Shown: positions 30,719 to 40,373 of the stretch, piece by piece
Layout of the letters: each line of letters starts with the position of its first letter
Numbering within the stretch: position 1 is the first letter of the stretch
Source: VAZQ01 sp963817015
GTDB lineage: Bacteria > Pseudomonadota > Alphaproteobacteria > Rhizobiales > Xanthobacteraceae
Assembly: GCA_963817015.1 (NCBI GenBank)
Contig: CAWFMV010000007.1
Location: forward strand, 744,001 to 808,000
Direction: 5' to 3'
DNA: 64,000 nt
Made by a program: the position numbers and the translations under genes
Notes under the pieces: model-generated
Told to the model about the DNA's origin: nothing
The model's database searches: none
The model's input: only the letters and a program-made list of their open reading frames with translations

Positions 30719-31687
30719 ATGGCGCGTCCCAAAATTGCATTGATCGGTGCCGGCCAGATTGGCGGCACGCTGGCTCATCTGGTCGGTCTCAAGGAGCTCG
30801 GCGATGTCGTGCTGTTCGACATCGCGGAGGGCGTTCCACAGGGCAAGGCGCTCGACCTCGTCCAGTCTTCGCCGGTCGACGGCTTCGACTCCCGGCTGGT
30901 CGGTACCAACTCGTATGAGGCGATCGAGGGCGCCAGTGTGTGCATCGTCACCGCCGGCGTGCCGCGCAAGCCGGGCATGAGCCGCGACGATCTCCTCGGC
31001 ATCAATCTCAAGGTGATGGAGCAGGTCGGCTCCGGCATCAAGAAATATGCCCCCAATGCGTTCGTGATCTGCATCACCAATCCGCTCGACGCCATGGTGT
31101 GGGCGCTGCAGAAGTCCTGCGGGCTGCCGAAGCCGATGGTGGTCGGCATGGCCGGCGTGCTCGACTCGTCCCGCTTCCGCTACTTCCTGGCCGACGAGTT
31201 CAACGTCTCGGTCGAGGACGTCACCGCCTTCGTGCTGGGCGGCCACGGCGACACCATGGTGCCGCTGCAGCGCTATTCGACCGTCGCCGGCATCCCGCTG
31301 CCGGATCTCGTCAAGATGAAATGGACCACGCAGGCGCGCATCGATGCCATCGTGCAGCGGACCCGCGACGGCGGCGCCGAGATCGTCAACCTGCTGAAGA
31401 CCGGCTCGGCCTTCTACGCGCCGGCAGCCTCCGCGATCGCGATGGCGGAGAGTTATCTCAAGGACAAGAAGCGCGTGCTGCCATGCGCCGCCTATCTCAA
31501 CGGCGAATACGGCGTGAAAGACCTTTACGTCGGCGTGCCGTCGGTGGTTGGCGCCAAGGGCATCGAGCGCGTCGTCGAGATCCAGCTCAATGGCACCGAG
31601 CGTGCCATGTTCGACAAGTCGGTACAGGCGGTGGCGACGCTGGTCGACGCCTGCAAGACGATCGCGCCCAACCTCGGCAACAAGTAG
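30719..31687 (+). CDS. mdh: Malate dehydrogenase
   Basis: NAD-dependent malate dehydrogenase of the LDH-like type, 322 residues, intact. The NAD motif is GAGQIGG (10-16), the substrate arginines are in GVPRKPGMSRDDLL, ITNPLDAMVW follows, and the catalytic His is in GGHGDTMVP. It converts malate to oxaloacetate in the TCA cycle. ATG 30719 is preferred over upstream in-frame starts because it begins directly at the Rossmann strand. It is first in the mdh-sucC-sucD-sucA-sucB-lpdA block. Confidence 0.98.
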   Translation: MARPKIALIGAGQIGGTLAHLVGLKELGDVVLFDIAEGVPQGKALDLVQSSPVDGFDSRLVGTNSYEAIEGASVCIVTAGVPRKPGMSRDDLLGINLKVMEQVGSGIKKYAPNAFVICITNPLDAMVWALQKSCGLPKPMVVGMAGVLDSSRFRYFLADEFNVSVEDVTAFVLGGHGDTMVPLQRYSTVAGIPLPDLVKMKWTTQARIDAIVQRTRDGGAEIVNLLKTGSAFYAPAASAIAMAESYLKDKKRVLPCAAYLNGEYGVKDLYVGVPSVVGAKGIERVVEIQLNGTERAMFDKSVQAVATLVDACKTIAPNLGNK

Positions 31688-31727
31688 CAGCAACGAGTCG
31701 GCACGGGATCGAAACCGCGGAGCGGCG

Positions 31728-32891
31728 ATGAACATCCACGAATACCAGGCCAAGGCAGTGCTGCGGGAGTTCGGGGTGCCGACGCCACGCGGCTTTCCGG
31801 CTTTCTCGGTCGAAGAAGCCACCAAGGCGGCGGCCGATCTCGCGACGCCCGTGGTCGTCGTCAAGGCGCAGATCCACGCCGGCGGCCGTGGCAAGGCCGG
31901 CGGCGTCAAGGTGGTCAAATCGATCGATGACGTGAAGAAGGAGGCGACCCGAATCCTGGGCTCGACGCTGGTCACGCACCAGACCGGCCCGCAGGGCAAG
32001 CAGGTCAATCGCCTCTACATCGAGGAAGGCTCCGCGATCGACAAGGAGTTCTATCTCTCCATGCTGGTCGATCGCACGAAGTCGCGGGTTGCGATCGTGG
32101 TGTCGACCGAAGGCGGCATGGACATCGAGAAGGTCGCGCACGATACACCCGACAAGATCGTCACCATCACGGTCGATCCGGCGACCAACATCTGCCCGCA
32201 CCACGTGCTGCGCGTCTCCAAGGCGCTTGGGCTCAGTGGCGATCTGCAGAAGCAGATGAGCAAGCTGCTCACCGGGCTCTATAAGGCGTTCACCGAGAAG
32301 GACATGAGCCTGCTCGAGGTGAACCCGCTCGTCGTCACCAAGGACAGCAAGCTCATCTGTCTCGACGCCAAGATCGGCTTCGACGACAATGCGCTGTTCC
32401 GGCATCCCGAGATCGCGGCGCTGCGCGACGAGACCGAGGAGGACGCGAAGGAGATCGAGGCCTCCAAATACGATCTCAACTACGTGGCGCTCGACGGCAC
32501 CATCGGCTGCATGGTCAACGGCGCCGGGCTTGCGATGGCCACCATGGACATCATCAAGCTCTATGGCGAATCGCCCGCGAACTTCCTCGATGTCGGCGGC
32601 AGCGCCAGCAAGGAGAAAGTGGCGGCCGCGTTCAAGATCATCACGTCCGATCCCAAGGTGAAGGGGATTCTCATCAATATCTTCGGCGGCATCATGAAGT
32701 GCGACGTGATTGCGGCGGGCGTGGTCGACGCGGTGCGCGAGGTGGGCCTGCGGGTGCCGCTCGTCGTGCGGCTCGAAGGCACCAACGTGAACGAGGGCAA
32801 GGACATCCTCGCCAAGTCCAACCTCAACGTGACCGCCGCCGACGATCTCGACGACGCCGCGCAGAAGATCGTGAAGGCGGTGAAGGGGTGA
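31728..32891 (+). CDS. sucC: Succinyl-CoA synthetase, beta subunit (ADP-forming)
   Basis: Beta subunit of succinate-CoA ligase, 387 residues. It has an ATP-grasp domain with MNIHEYQAKAVLREFGVP and IHAGGRGKAGGVKVVKS, the metal-binding LLEVNPLVVT segment, and the CoA-ligase domain with NIFGGIMKCDVIA. It works with sucD to make ATP (or GTP) from succinyl-CoA. Normally the alpha subunit follows at once; here a small membrane-protein frame intervenes. The sucC stop overlaps the next GTG. Confidence 0.98.
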   Translation: MNIHEYQAKAVLREFGVPTPRGFPAFSVEEATKAAADLATPVVVVKAQIHAGGRGKAGGVKVVKSIDDVKKEATRILGSTLVTHQTGPQGKQVNRLYIEEGSAIDKEFYLSMLVDRTKSRVAIVVSTEGGMDIEKVAHDTPDKIVTITVDPATNICPHHVLRVSKALGLSGDLQKQMSKLLTGLYKAFTEKDMSLLEVNPLVVTKDSKLICLDAKIGFDDNALFRHPEIAALRDETEEDAKEIEASKYDLNYVALDGTIGCMVNGAGLAMATMDIIKLYGESPANFLDVGGSASKEKVAAAFKIITSDPKVKGILINIFGGIMKCDVIAAGVVDAVREVGLRVPLVVRLEGTNVNEGKDILAKSNLNVTAADDLDDAAQKIVKAVKG

Positions 32892-33227
32892 TCAACACGC
32901 TGCTCATGTATGCGAGCATAGCGTTTGGCCTGACGGTCCTGCTTGTCACGTTGCTGTGGTGCGTGGAGGTCGTCTTAGGACGGCGTATCGGCGTCTTTCT
33001 GGGCTGGGCGACGTGTTGTCTTGGTTGCTTCGTTCGTCGCCTACGCCATCTACGCCGAGCTGAAGCTCTGCAAATTTGTTGAAGAACCACCGTTCCCACA
33101 ATGTGAGTGGTCTGCGCCAATGCTCCTGCTCTTGGTCCTTTCGGCGCTGAAGATCATCCCCTTTTTTGTGATCTCGACGGTGATACTAAAGCAGTGGTCA
33201 GACTCTCGAAGGAAGCGCCTAGCCTGA
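32888..33227 (+). CDS. Small membrane protein between sucC and sucD, one frameshift
   Basis: A protein of about 112 residues starting at GTG 32888, which overlaps the sucC stop (GTGA). There are three hydrophobic segments: MYASIAFGLTVLLVTLLWCV, a second around VASFVAYAIYA and a third APMLLLLVLSALKIIPFFVI. Its base composition is lower in GC than that of sucC and sucD. One extra base near 33018 breaks the frame. It stops 7 bases before sucD. I recognise no family. The position between two subunits of one enzyme is unusual. Confidence 0.6.
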
Positions 33228-33234
33228 GGGCACC

Positions 33235-34121
33235 ATGTCCATCCTCATCGACAAGAACACCCGCGTCATCTGCCAGGGCTTCACCGGCAAGAACGGCACG
33301 TTCCATTCCGAGCAGGCGATCGCCTACGGCACCAAGATGGTCGGCGGCACCTCGCCCGGCAAAGGCGGATCGACTCATCTCGGGCTGCCGGTGTTCGACA
33401 CCGTCGCGGAGGCGAAGGCGAAGACCAGTTGCGACGCCAGCGTGATCTACGTGCCGCCGGCGGGCGCCGCCGACGCGATCGCCGAGGCGATCGAGGCCGA
33501 GATCCCGCTCATCATCTGCATCACGGAAGGGCATTCCGGTCGCCGACATGGTGAAGGTGAAGCGCTCGCTGTGCGGATCGAAGTCGCGCCTGATCGGGCC
33601 CAACTGCCCGGGCGTGATGACGGCGGGCGAATGCAAGATCGGCATCATGCCGGCCTCGATCTTCAAGCCTGGCAAAGTCGGGATCGTGTCGCGCTCGGGC
33701 ACGCTCACCTACGAGGCGGTGTTCCAGACCACGCGCGAGGGGCTTGGCCAGACCACCGCGGTCGGCATCGGCGGCGATCCGGTGAAGGGCACCGAGTTCA
33801 TCGAGGTGCTGGAGATGCTGCTCGCCGACAAGGCGACCGAGTCGATCATCATGATCGGCGAGATCGGCGGCAGCGCCGAGGAGGACGCCGCGCAGTTTCT
33901 CAAAGACGAGGCCAAGCGCGGCCGCAAGAAGCCGATGGTCGGCTTCATCGCGGGCCGCACCGCGCCGCCCGGCCGCCGCATGGGTCACGCGGGCGCGATC
34001 ATCGCGGGCGGCAAGGGCGATGCCGAATTCGAAGATCGCCGCGATGGAATCATCTGGCATCAAGGTCTCGCCCTCGCCGGCAAGGCTCGGCAAGACGTTG
34101 GTCGAGGTGTTGAAGGGGTAG
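33235..34121 (+). CDS. sucD: Succinyl-CoA synthetase, alpha subunit, two frameshifts
   Basis: Alpha subunit of succinate-CoA ligase; corrected length 294 residues, exactly the family norm. The CoA-binding domain starts MSILIDKNTRVICQGFTGK, ICITEG marks the linker, and the phosphohistidine is in MGHAGAII. One extra G near 33530 (between CITEG and IPVADMV) and one extra T near 34029 (GDAE/SKIAAMESSG) break the frame; the C-terminal LGKTLVEVLKG then ends at TAG 34121. The enzyme is essential to a complete TCA cycle in most relatives, so sequence error is likelier than loss. Confidence 0.95.
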
Positions 34122-34449
34122 TCGAACCTCTCCCTTTTTGCTCAGCGACTGACTCAACAACAATTCTGTCAGCATGTGGCGCTTCCGCCACAGCGTTCTG
34201 CGCCGCTCTCTTTACCTCCAGCAATGTTCGATTTGTGCCCGTATTCACGGGCTCAAAGATGTTTGCTGCGCTTGTCTGTCTGCTCGCCTCTTTGTACGTG
34301 GGCAGAGTGCGAAAAGCTCACCTCATTCAATCGGGTGACGCCGCGCAAGCACGGTCTCTGTAGCTGGGATGGCGGCAGCTCCTAGGCGGGGGGCTCTGTC
34401 GTTGCCCAAGGTGACGGCTGAAATGAACTCGCAGTACAGAGACATGCAC
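34122..34449. other. Intergenic region between sucD and the outer membrane protein gene
   Basis: Lower GC than its surroundings and no convincing gene. A short hairpin TGTGGCG-CTTC-CGCCACA lies at 34175-34192, without a T tract. I see no promoter that I would name. Confidence 0.4.
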
Positions 34450-35142
34450 ATGCGCAAATTGCTTTTGACGACCGCGGCCTTCGTGGCGCTGACGGCAGGC
34501 GAAGGCTTCGCGGCGGACCTTCAGCGGCCGGTGATGAAGGCGCCAATCGGGATGGCGCCAAGCTGGGCGGGCTTCTACATCGGCGGACAAGTCGGCGGGG
34601 CCTCGGTGTCGACATCGTTCAAGGATTTCGACGACGAGTTCGACAATCAGGGTCTCAATGGCGATCGCAAGCTCACCTGGACGGCGGGCGTGTATGGCGG
34701 CATCAACTTCCAGCACGACGCGTTCGTTTATGGTATCGAAGCCGCTTGGTCGTGGCTTGACGGCACGGTTACAAGCTTCCCGGACGCTGACGAGGATTTC
34801 CTGCGTAGCAAGCTGAGGGACTACGGCAGCGTGAAGGCGCGCGCAGGCTTGGCATTCGGCAGCACCCTGGTTTATGTCGCAGCCGGTCCGGCCTGGGGCG
34901 GCTCGCACTTCTCGATGCAATCGGGATCCGAAGTCGCCTCCGGGAATTCGCACCGCCTCGGCTTGGCTGCTGCCACCGGCGTTGAGCATATGCTCAGTCC
35001 AAATTGGATTTTGCGTGGTCAGGTTGAGTACGCCCAATTCCAGACGCAGCGAATCACGAGCAACTATGAGGACCGGTTCGGCCAGGAGAGTTCGGTCCTC
35101 ACCGGCACGCTGGGCCTGTCCTACAAGTTTGGCGGTCAATAG
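34450..35142 (+). CDS. Outer membrane beta-barrel protein (Omp25/RopB-like)
   Basis: A 230-residue protein with signal peptide MRKLLLTTAAFVALTAGEGFA and a mature barrel typical of the Rhizobiales small porin-like outer membrane family: WAGFYIGGQVGGA, YGGINFQHDAFVYGIEAAWS, ARAGLAFGSTLVYVAAGPAW and the last strand GTLGLSYKFGG. ATG 34450 is preferred because the signal peptide starts there. It is followed by a strong terminator. It is inserted between sucD and sucA, with no evident metabolic link. Confidence 0.9.
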   Translation: MRKLLLTTAAFVALTAGEGFAADLQRPVMKAPIGMAPSWAGFYIGGQVGGASVSTSFKDFDDEFDNQGLNGDRKLTWTAGVYGGINFQHDAFVYGIEAAWSWLDGTVTSFPDADEDFLRSKLRDYGSVKARAGLAFGSTLVYVAAGPAWGGSHFSMQSGSEVASGNSHRLGLAAATGVEHMLSPNWILRGQVEYAQFQTQRITSNYEDRFGQESSVLTGTLGLSYKFGGQ

Positions 35143-35176
35143 CGCCTCTCGCAGGCGCCTCCGCACTCATGCTGCA

Positions 35177-35203
35177 AGAGCCCCGGTTCGCCGGGGCTCT
35201 TTG
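35177..35203 (+). terminator. Rho-independent terminator after the outer membrane protein gene
   Basis: Perfect 10-bp stem AGAGCCCCGG/CCGGGGCTCT (35177-35186 and 35191-35200) with a TTCG tetraloop, then TTTG. It separates the omp transcript from sucA. Confidence 0.85.
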
Positions 35204-35381
35204 TGTATTCCGGACACATTGAGCGCCTGGACAAGCAAACCAAAAAGTGATTCTGGTTTCATTGTTTCTACCTTGTTCTGGCGGTCATACGGCACAATTA
35301 ATGCTAGGTAGTGCGCTGCCGGGATTCGTCTCCGCGCGCCGGCCCAGTCGACACAATTCGTAACCCATTCAGGAAATTGAC

Positions 35382-38339
35382 ATGTCCCGCCAGGACGCCA
35401 ATGCGGCTTTCGCCCTGACCTCGTTTCTCTATGGCGGCAACGCTGCCTATGTGGAGGACCTGCATGCGCGCTATCTGGCCGATCCCACATCGGTCGATGC
35501 GCAGTGGCAGGCTTTCTTCCGGAGCCTCAAGGATGAGGGTGCCGACATCGCCAAGGTGGCCCACGGTCCGTCCTGGCGCCGGGACGACTGGCCGCCGACG
35601 GCGCGCAATGACCTCACCGCTGCGCTCGACGGCGACTGGCGCGAGGTCGAGATCGTGGTCGGCGACAAGGTCAGGGCGAAGGCGCAGGTCCGCGGGGTCG
35701 AGCTGTCTGCTGCCCAGGTGCAGCAGGCGACACGCGATTCGATCCATGCCCTGATGCTGATCCGCGCCTATCGGGCGCGCGGGCATTTCCACGCCAACCT
35801 CGACCCGTTGGGGCTTGAGGCGCCCAAAAGCGAGGAGGAGCTCGATCCGCGTTCCTATGGCTTCGGCGATGCCGACATGGACCGCCCCATCTTCCTCGAC
35901 CGCGTGCTGGGGCTTGAGTTCGCGACGCTGCGGCAGATCCTCGCCATCCTGCGCCGCACCTACTGCCAGACGCTCGGCGTCGAATTCATGCACATCTCCG
36001 ATCCGGCGCAGAAGGGCTGGATGCAGGAGCGCATCGAGGGGCTCGACAAGGAGATCACCTTCACGCGCGAGGGCAAGCGCGCGATCCTCAACAAGCTGGT
36101 CGAGGCCGAAGGCTTCGAGCGGTTCTGCGATCTCAAGTTCACCGGCACCAAGCGGTTCGGGCTCGATGGGGCCAAATCGATGATCCCGGCGCTCGAGCAG
36201 ATCGTCAAGCGCGGCGGCGCTCTCGGCGTCAAAGAGATCGTGCTCGGCATGGCGCATCGCGGCCGGCTGAACGTGCTGGCGCAGCTGATGCACAAGCCGC
36301 ACCGGATCATCTTCCATGAGTTCAAGGGCGGCTCGGCCACCAGCGAGCAGGTCGAAGGCTCGGGCGACGTGAAGTATCACCTCGGCGCTTCGTCGGATCG
36401 CGAGTTCGACGGCAACTCGGTGCATCTCTCGCTCACCGCCAACCCGTCGCATCTCGAGATCGTCAACCCGGTGGTGCTCGGCAAGGTGCGCGCCAAACAG
36501 GATCAGCACGGCGCGACGCCCGAGCATCGCGAGATGGTGATGCCGCTGCTGATCTCCGGCGACGCGGCTTTCGCCGGCCAGGGCGTCATCGCGGAGTGCT
36601 TCGGCCTCTCGGGGCTGCGCGGCCACCGCACCGGCGGCTCGGTGCATTTCATCGTCAACAACCAGATCGGCTTCACCACCTATCCGCGCTATTCGCGCTC
36701 GTCGCCCTATCCCTCCGACGTTGCCAAAATGATCGAGGCGCCGATTTTTCATGCCAATGGCGACGACCCGGAAGCGGTGGTGTACGCCGCCAAGGTCGCG
36801 ACCGAGTTCCGGCAGAAGTTTCAGAAGCCGGTCGTCATCGACATGTTCTGCTATCGCCGCTATGGCCACAACGAAGGCGACGAGCCGTCGTTCACGCAGC
36901 CCTTGATGTACAAGGCGATTCGCTCGCATCCGTCGACACTCGAGATCTACGGCAAGAAGCTCGTCGGCGAAGGCGTGCTCGGAGAGGGCGAGCTCGAGAA
37001 GATGCGCGCCGACTGGCGTGCCAAGCTCGACGTCGAGCTCGAAGCGAGTCAGAGCTACAAGGCCAACAGCGCCGACTGGCTCGACGGGCGCTGGGCCGAC
37101 ATCAAGTTTTCGAGCGATGCCGAGGACCCGCGGCGCGGCAACACCGGTGTTGCGCTTGCGACCCTCAAGGACATCGGCCAGAAGATCACGGCGGTGCCGA
37201 AGGGCTTCAATGTTCACCGCACCATCCAGCGCTTTCTCGACAATCGCCGCAAGGCGATCGAGAGCGGCGAGGGCATCGACTGGGCGACCGCCGAGGCGCT
37301 TTCCTTCTGCTCGCTCCTGCTCGATGGCCATCCGGTGCGGCTCTCGGGCCAGGACAGCGAGCGCGGCACTTTCTCCCAGCGCCACTCGGTGCTGATCGAC
37401 CAGGAGACCGAGAACCGCTACATCCCGTTCAATTCCGTCCGCGATGACCAGGCGCGTTTCGAGGTGATCAACTCGATGCTGTCGGAGGAAGCCGTTCTCG
37501 GCTTCGAATACGGCTATTCGCTCTCCGAGCCGAACGCGCTCACGCTGTGGGAAGCCCAGTTTGGTGACTTCGCCAACGGCGCCCAGGTCATATTCGACCA
37601 GTTCATCTCCTCGGGCGAGCGCAAATGGCTGCGCATGTCGGGCCTCGTGTGCCTGCTGCCGCATGGCTACGAAGGGCAGGGCCCGGAGCATTCCTCGGCG
37701 CGGCTTGAGCGCTATCTGCAGATGTGTGCCGAGGACAACATGCAGGTGGCGTATTGCACGACGCCGGCGAACTACTTCCACATCCTGCGACGGCAATTGA
37801 AGCGCGACATCCGCAAGCCCTTGATTCTGATGACGCCAAAATCCCTGCTGCGCCATCGGCGTGCGGTTTCGCGGCTTGAAGAGCTTGGGTCCGATACATT
37901 CTTCCATCGCCTCTTGTGGGACGACGCGCAGCTGCAGCTGGAGGAGAAGATCAAGCTCGTGCCCGACAACAAGATCAGACGGGTCGTGCTCTGCTCCGGC
38001 AAGGTCTATTACGATCTCTACGAGGAGCGCGAGAAGCGCGGTATCGACGACATCTATCTGCTGCGCGTCGAGCAGATCTATCCGGTGCCGCTGCGCGCGC
38101 TGGTGCATGAGCTAGGTCGCTTCAAGCAGGCGCAGTTCACCTGGTGCCAGGAGGAGCCGCGCAACATGGGCGCGTTCCAGTTCCTGGAGCCCTACCTCGA
38201 GTGGGTGCTGGAGCAGATCGCCGCTCAGAACAGAAAGCTGAGCTACGCCGGGCGGCCGGCGTCAGCCGCGACCGCGGTCGGCCAGATGTCGAAGCACCTC
38301 GCGCAGCTCAAGGCGTTCCTTGACGAAGCGCTGGCGTGA
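35382..38339 (+). CDS. sucA: 2-oxoglutarate dehydrogenase E1 component
   Basis: Thiamine-diphosphate decarboxylase of the 2-oxoglutarate dehydrogenase complex, 985 residues, intact. The N-terminal E2-binding segment is FLYGGNAAYVEDLHARYLAD; the active-site segment is LGMAHRGRLNVL with later DVKYHLGAS; the ThDP/Mg region has SGDAAFAGQGVIAE and NNQIGFTT; the C-terminal part has RVEQIYPVP and WCQEEPRNMGA. It forms the complex with sucB (40 bases downstream) and lpdA. Confidence 0.98.
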   Translation: MSRQDANAAFALTSFLYGGNAAYVEDLHARYLADPTSVDAQWQAFFRSLKDEGADIAKVAHGPSWRRDDWPPTARNDLTAALDGDWREVEIVVGDKVRAKAQVRGVELSAAQVQQATRDSIHALMLIRAYRARGHFHANLDPLGLEAPKSEEELDPRSYGFGDADMDRPIFLDRVLGLEFATLRQILAILRRTYCQTLGVEFMHISDPAQKGWMQERIEGLDKEITFTREGKRAILNKLVEAEGFERFCDLKFTGTKRFGLDGAKSMIPALEQIVKRGGALGVKEIVLGMAHRGRLNVLAQLMHKPHRIIFHEFKGGSATSEQVEGSGDVKYHLGASSDREFDGNSVHLSLTANPSHLEIVNPVVLGKVRAKQDQHGATPEHREMVMPLLISGDAAFAGQGVIAECFGLSGLRGHRTGGSVHFIVNNQIGFTTYPRYSRSSPYPSDVAKMIEAPIFHANGDDPEAVVYAAKVATEFRQKFQKPVVIDMFCYRRYGHNEGDEPSFTQPLMYKAIRSHPSTLEIYGKKLVGEGVLGEGELEKMRADWRAKLDVELEASQSYKANSADWLDGRWADIKFSSDAEDPRRGNTGVALATLKDIGQKITAVPKGFNVHRTIQRFLDNRRKAIESGEGIDWATAEALSFCSLLLDGHPVRLSGQDSERGTFSQRHSVLIDQETENRYIPFNSVRDDQARFEVINSMLSEEAVLGFEYGYSLSEPNALTLWEAQFGDFANGAQVIFDQFISSGERKWLRMSGLVCLLPHGYEGQGPEHSSARLERYLQMCAEDNMQVAYCTTPANYFHILRRQLKRDIRKPLILMTPKSLLRHRRAVSRLEELGSDTFFHRLLWDDAQLQLEEKIKLVPDNKIRRVVLCSGKVYYDLYEEREKRGIDDIYLLRVEQIYPVPLRALVHELGRFKQAQFTWCQEEPRNMGAFQFLEPYLEWVLEQIAAQNRKLSYAGRPASAATAVGQMSKHLAQLKAFLDEALA

Positions 38340-38378
38340 GCGGCCACATCGTGACAGCGGACCTAGGGAAGAACGAAC

Positions 38379-39644
38379 ATGACTGACATCCGTGTCCCCA
38401 CGCTCGGCGAGTCGGTGACCGAGGCGACGATCGGCAAGTGGTTCAAGAAGCCCGGCGAGCGGGTCGCGGTCGATGAGCCGTTGGTCGAGCTCGAGACCGA
38501 CAAGGTCACGATCGAGGTGCCGGCACCCGCCTCTGGCATCCTGTCCGAGATCGCGGTCAACGATGGCGAGACCGTCGCGGTTGGCGCGCTGCTCGGCCAG
38601 ATCGCGGAAGGCGGCGCGGCCGCCAAGGCGGCGCCGGTGCCGACCGGGCGGCCAGATCAGAAGACCGCGACGACGGCGCCGATCAATGCTGGACCCGAGG
38701 AGCCGAAGCTGCGCAAGCCCGAGGCGGCTCCTGCCAAGACCGACGCGCCGGTCGCACCATCGGTGCGCAAGCTTGCCGTCGAGAGCGGCGTGGATGCGGC
38801 AACGGTCGCGGGCACCGGCCGCGACGGGCGGGTCACCAAAGGCGATATGCTGGCTGCGATCGAGCGCGCGGCCGCAGCGCCAATGCCGGTTGTGCAGCCG
38901 ACGGCAGCCGTGCAGTTGCGCGCCCCGTCAAGCGTCGATGACGCGGCGCGCGAGGAGCGGGTGAAGATGACGCGGCTGCGCGCCACCATTGCGCGGCGGC
39001 TCAAGGATGCGCAGAACACCGCCGCCATGCTCACGACCTTCAACGAGGTCGACATGACGCATGTGATGGCGCTGCGTAGCCAGTATCGCGATGTGTTCGA
39101 GAAGAAGCACGGCGTACGCCTCGGCTTCATGAGCTTCTTCGTGCGCGCCTGCGTGCAGGCGCTCAAGGAGATTCCAGCCGTCAATGCCGAGATCGACGGC
39201 GCCGACTTGATCTACAAGAACTACTATCACATCGGTGTCGCGGTCGGCACCGAGAAGGGCCTCGTGGTCCCGGTCGTGCGCGAGGCTGACACGCTGTCGC
39301 TCGCCGAGATCGAGAAGACGATCGGCGATTTCGGCCGCCGCGCGCGTGATGGCGCGCTCAAGATCGAGGAGTTGCAGGGCGGCACCTTCACGATCACCAA
39401 CGGCGGCATCTACGGCTCGCTGATGTCGACGCCGATTCTCAATGCTCCGCAGTCGGGCATTCTGGGCATGCACAAGATCCAGGAGCGGCCGGTGGTGATC
39501 GGCGGCAAGATCGAAATCCGCCCGATGATGTATCTCGCGCTGTCCTACGACCATCGCATCGTCGATGGCCGCGAGGCGGTGACGTTCCTGGTGCGCGTGA
39601 AGGAGTGCCTGGAAGACCCGGCCCGGCTGGTGCTGGATCTATAA
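38379..39644 (+). CDS. sucB: 2-oxoglutarate dehydrogenase E2 (dihydrolipoyl succinyltransferase)
   Basis: A 421-residue E2 core. The lipoyl domain has the modified Lys42 in LETDKVTIEVP; a short Ala/Pro linker follows; the E3/E1-binding domain is VRKLAVESGVDAATVAGTGR; and the catalytic acetyltransferase domain ends with LSYDHRIVDGREAVTFL, carrying the active-site His and Asp. It transfers succinyl from E1 to CoA. Confidence 0.98.
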   Translation: MTDIRVPTLGESVTEATIGKWFKKPGERVAVDEPLVELETDKVTIEVPAPASGILSEIAVNDGETVAVGALLGQIAEGGAAAKAAPVPTGRPDQKTATTAPINAGPEEPKLRKPEAAPAKTDAPVAPSVRKLAVESGVDAATVAGTGRDGRVTKGDMLAAIERAAAAPMPVVQPTAAVQLRAPSSVDDAAREERVKMTRLRATIARRLKDAQNTAAMLTTFNEVDMTHVMALRSQYRDVFEKKHGVRLGFMSFFVRACVQALKEIPAVNAEIDGADLIYKNYYHIGVAVGTEKGLVVPVVREADTLSLAEIEKTIGDFGRRARDGALKIEELQGGTFTITNGGIYGSLMSTPILNAPQSGILGMHKIQERPVVIGGKIEIRPMMYLALSYDHRIVDGREAVTFLVRVKECLEDPARLVLDL

Positions 39645-39646
39645 GC

Positions 39647-40066
39647 TCACTGCTCTTCGACAGCCCTGATCGTCTCCTCGACCGCATCCTGCAAACTGTG
39701 CAGGCGCACGCGCACGTTCGACTCGGATTGCCGGTAGCACTGCTGCTCGTAGTCGAGCTTCTGGCGAAGCTCCTCGACCGTCATCGGGCTGCTGATCGTG
39801 CCCCGGAAGGTGCAGTCGGGCTCCGGCTGGCGCTGTAGCAACATGTGGTCGGGCAGCGGAATCCGCGCCCGCGCGGTGAGCATGCGCGTCGCCGGCTTGT
39901 GCTTGACCTGTTTGGCTTGAGCTTTGGCTTGTACCTTGGCTTGGGACTGCGTGGCAGGACCGGTTGCGCAGCTCCCTAGCACAATGGCGCATAGGGCTAC
40001 CGCCGCAATCCACACACACGCGCGCGTCCATCCGGACGCCAGACTCCTGACGACTTCACACAACAT
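39647..40066 (-). CDS. Small lipoprotein of unknown function
   Basis: A 139-residue protein with a hydrophobic segment (VWIAAVALCAIVLGSC) ending in lipobox VLGSC. The mature part has a Gln/Lys/Ala-rich stretch (QSQAKVQAKAQAKQVKHK) and a helical C terminus with several Glu residues. It is encoded opposite to sucB, the two stops only 2 bases apart, within the TCA block. No family is recognised. Confidence 0.65.
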   Translation of the reverse strand: MLCEVVRSLASGWTRACVWIAAVALCAIVLGSCATGPATQSQAKVQAKAQAKQVKHKPATRMLTARARIPLPDHMLLQRQPEPDCTFRGTISSPMTVEELRQKLDYEQQCYRQSESNVRVRLHSLQDAVEETIRAVEEQ

Positions 40067-40373
40067 TTGACGCCACTCGGCACGCTTGACTTGTGACTTG
40101 CCCCCTTTGCCAAATCACACGCTACAGCGGCTAGGGCGATGAACTACCCTGATACTAAATCGGTAAGATGCGGCCGGCTGTAGTAATTGCGCAACAAAGG
40201 GGTGCAAACGTTACCGACGGTACCTAGCTGTGGAAAAACCATTCGGCGCGTGTGGTGATTGAAGAAATTTCGCCAGAAATATCCTTGATTTAAGCGAGCG
40301 TCGGGCTTCGTCGCAAGGCGAGGTGTTATCCACTGCAGGCGACGCGAGAGAGGCGCAGTCCAGGCAAACAAAG
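40067..40373. other. Intergenic region upstream of lpdA
   Basis: About 307 bases between the divergent lipoprotein and lpdA. It must hold the promoter of each, but I see no pair of promoter boxes good enough to name. The middle (40180-40300) is comparatively AT-rich. No coding frame looks real. Confidence 0.5.

Noticed and set aside
33548..34363. sucD frame reading on past its normal end into the intergenic region
   Set aside because: Caused by the extra T near 34029; the corrected C terminus VEVLKG ends at 34121.
35304..38108. Minus-strand frame of more than 900 codons opposite sucA
   Set aside because: Its composition (His, Arg, Asp-rich) is typical of an antisense shadow, and sucA on the other strand is unambiguous.
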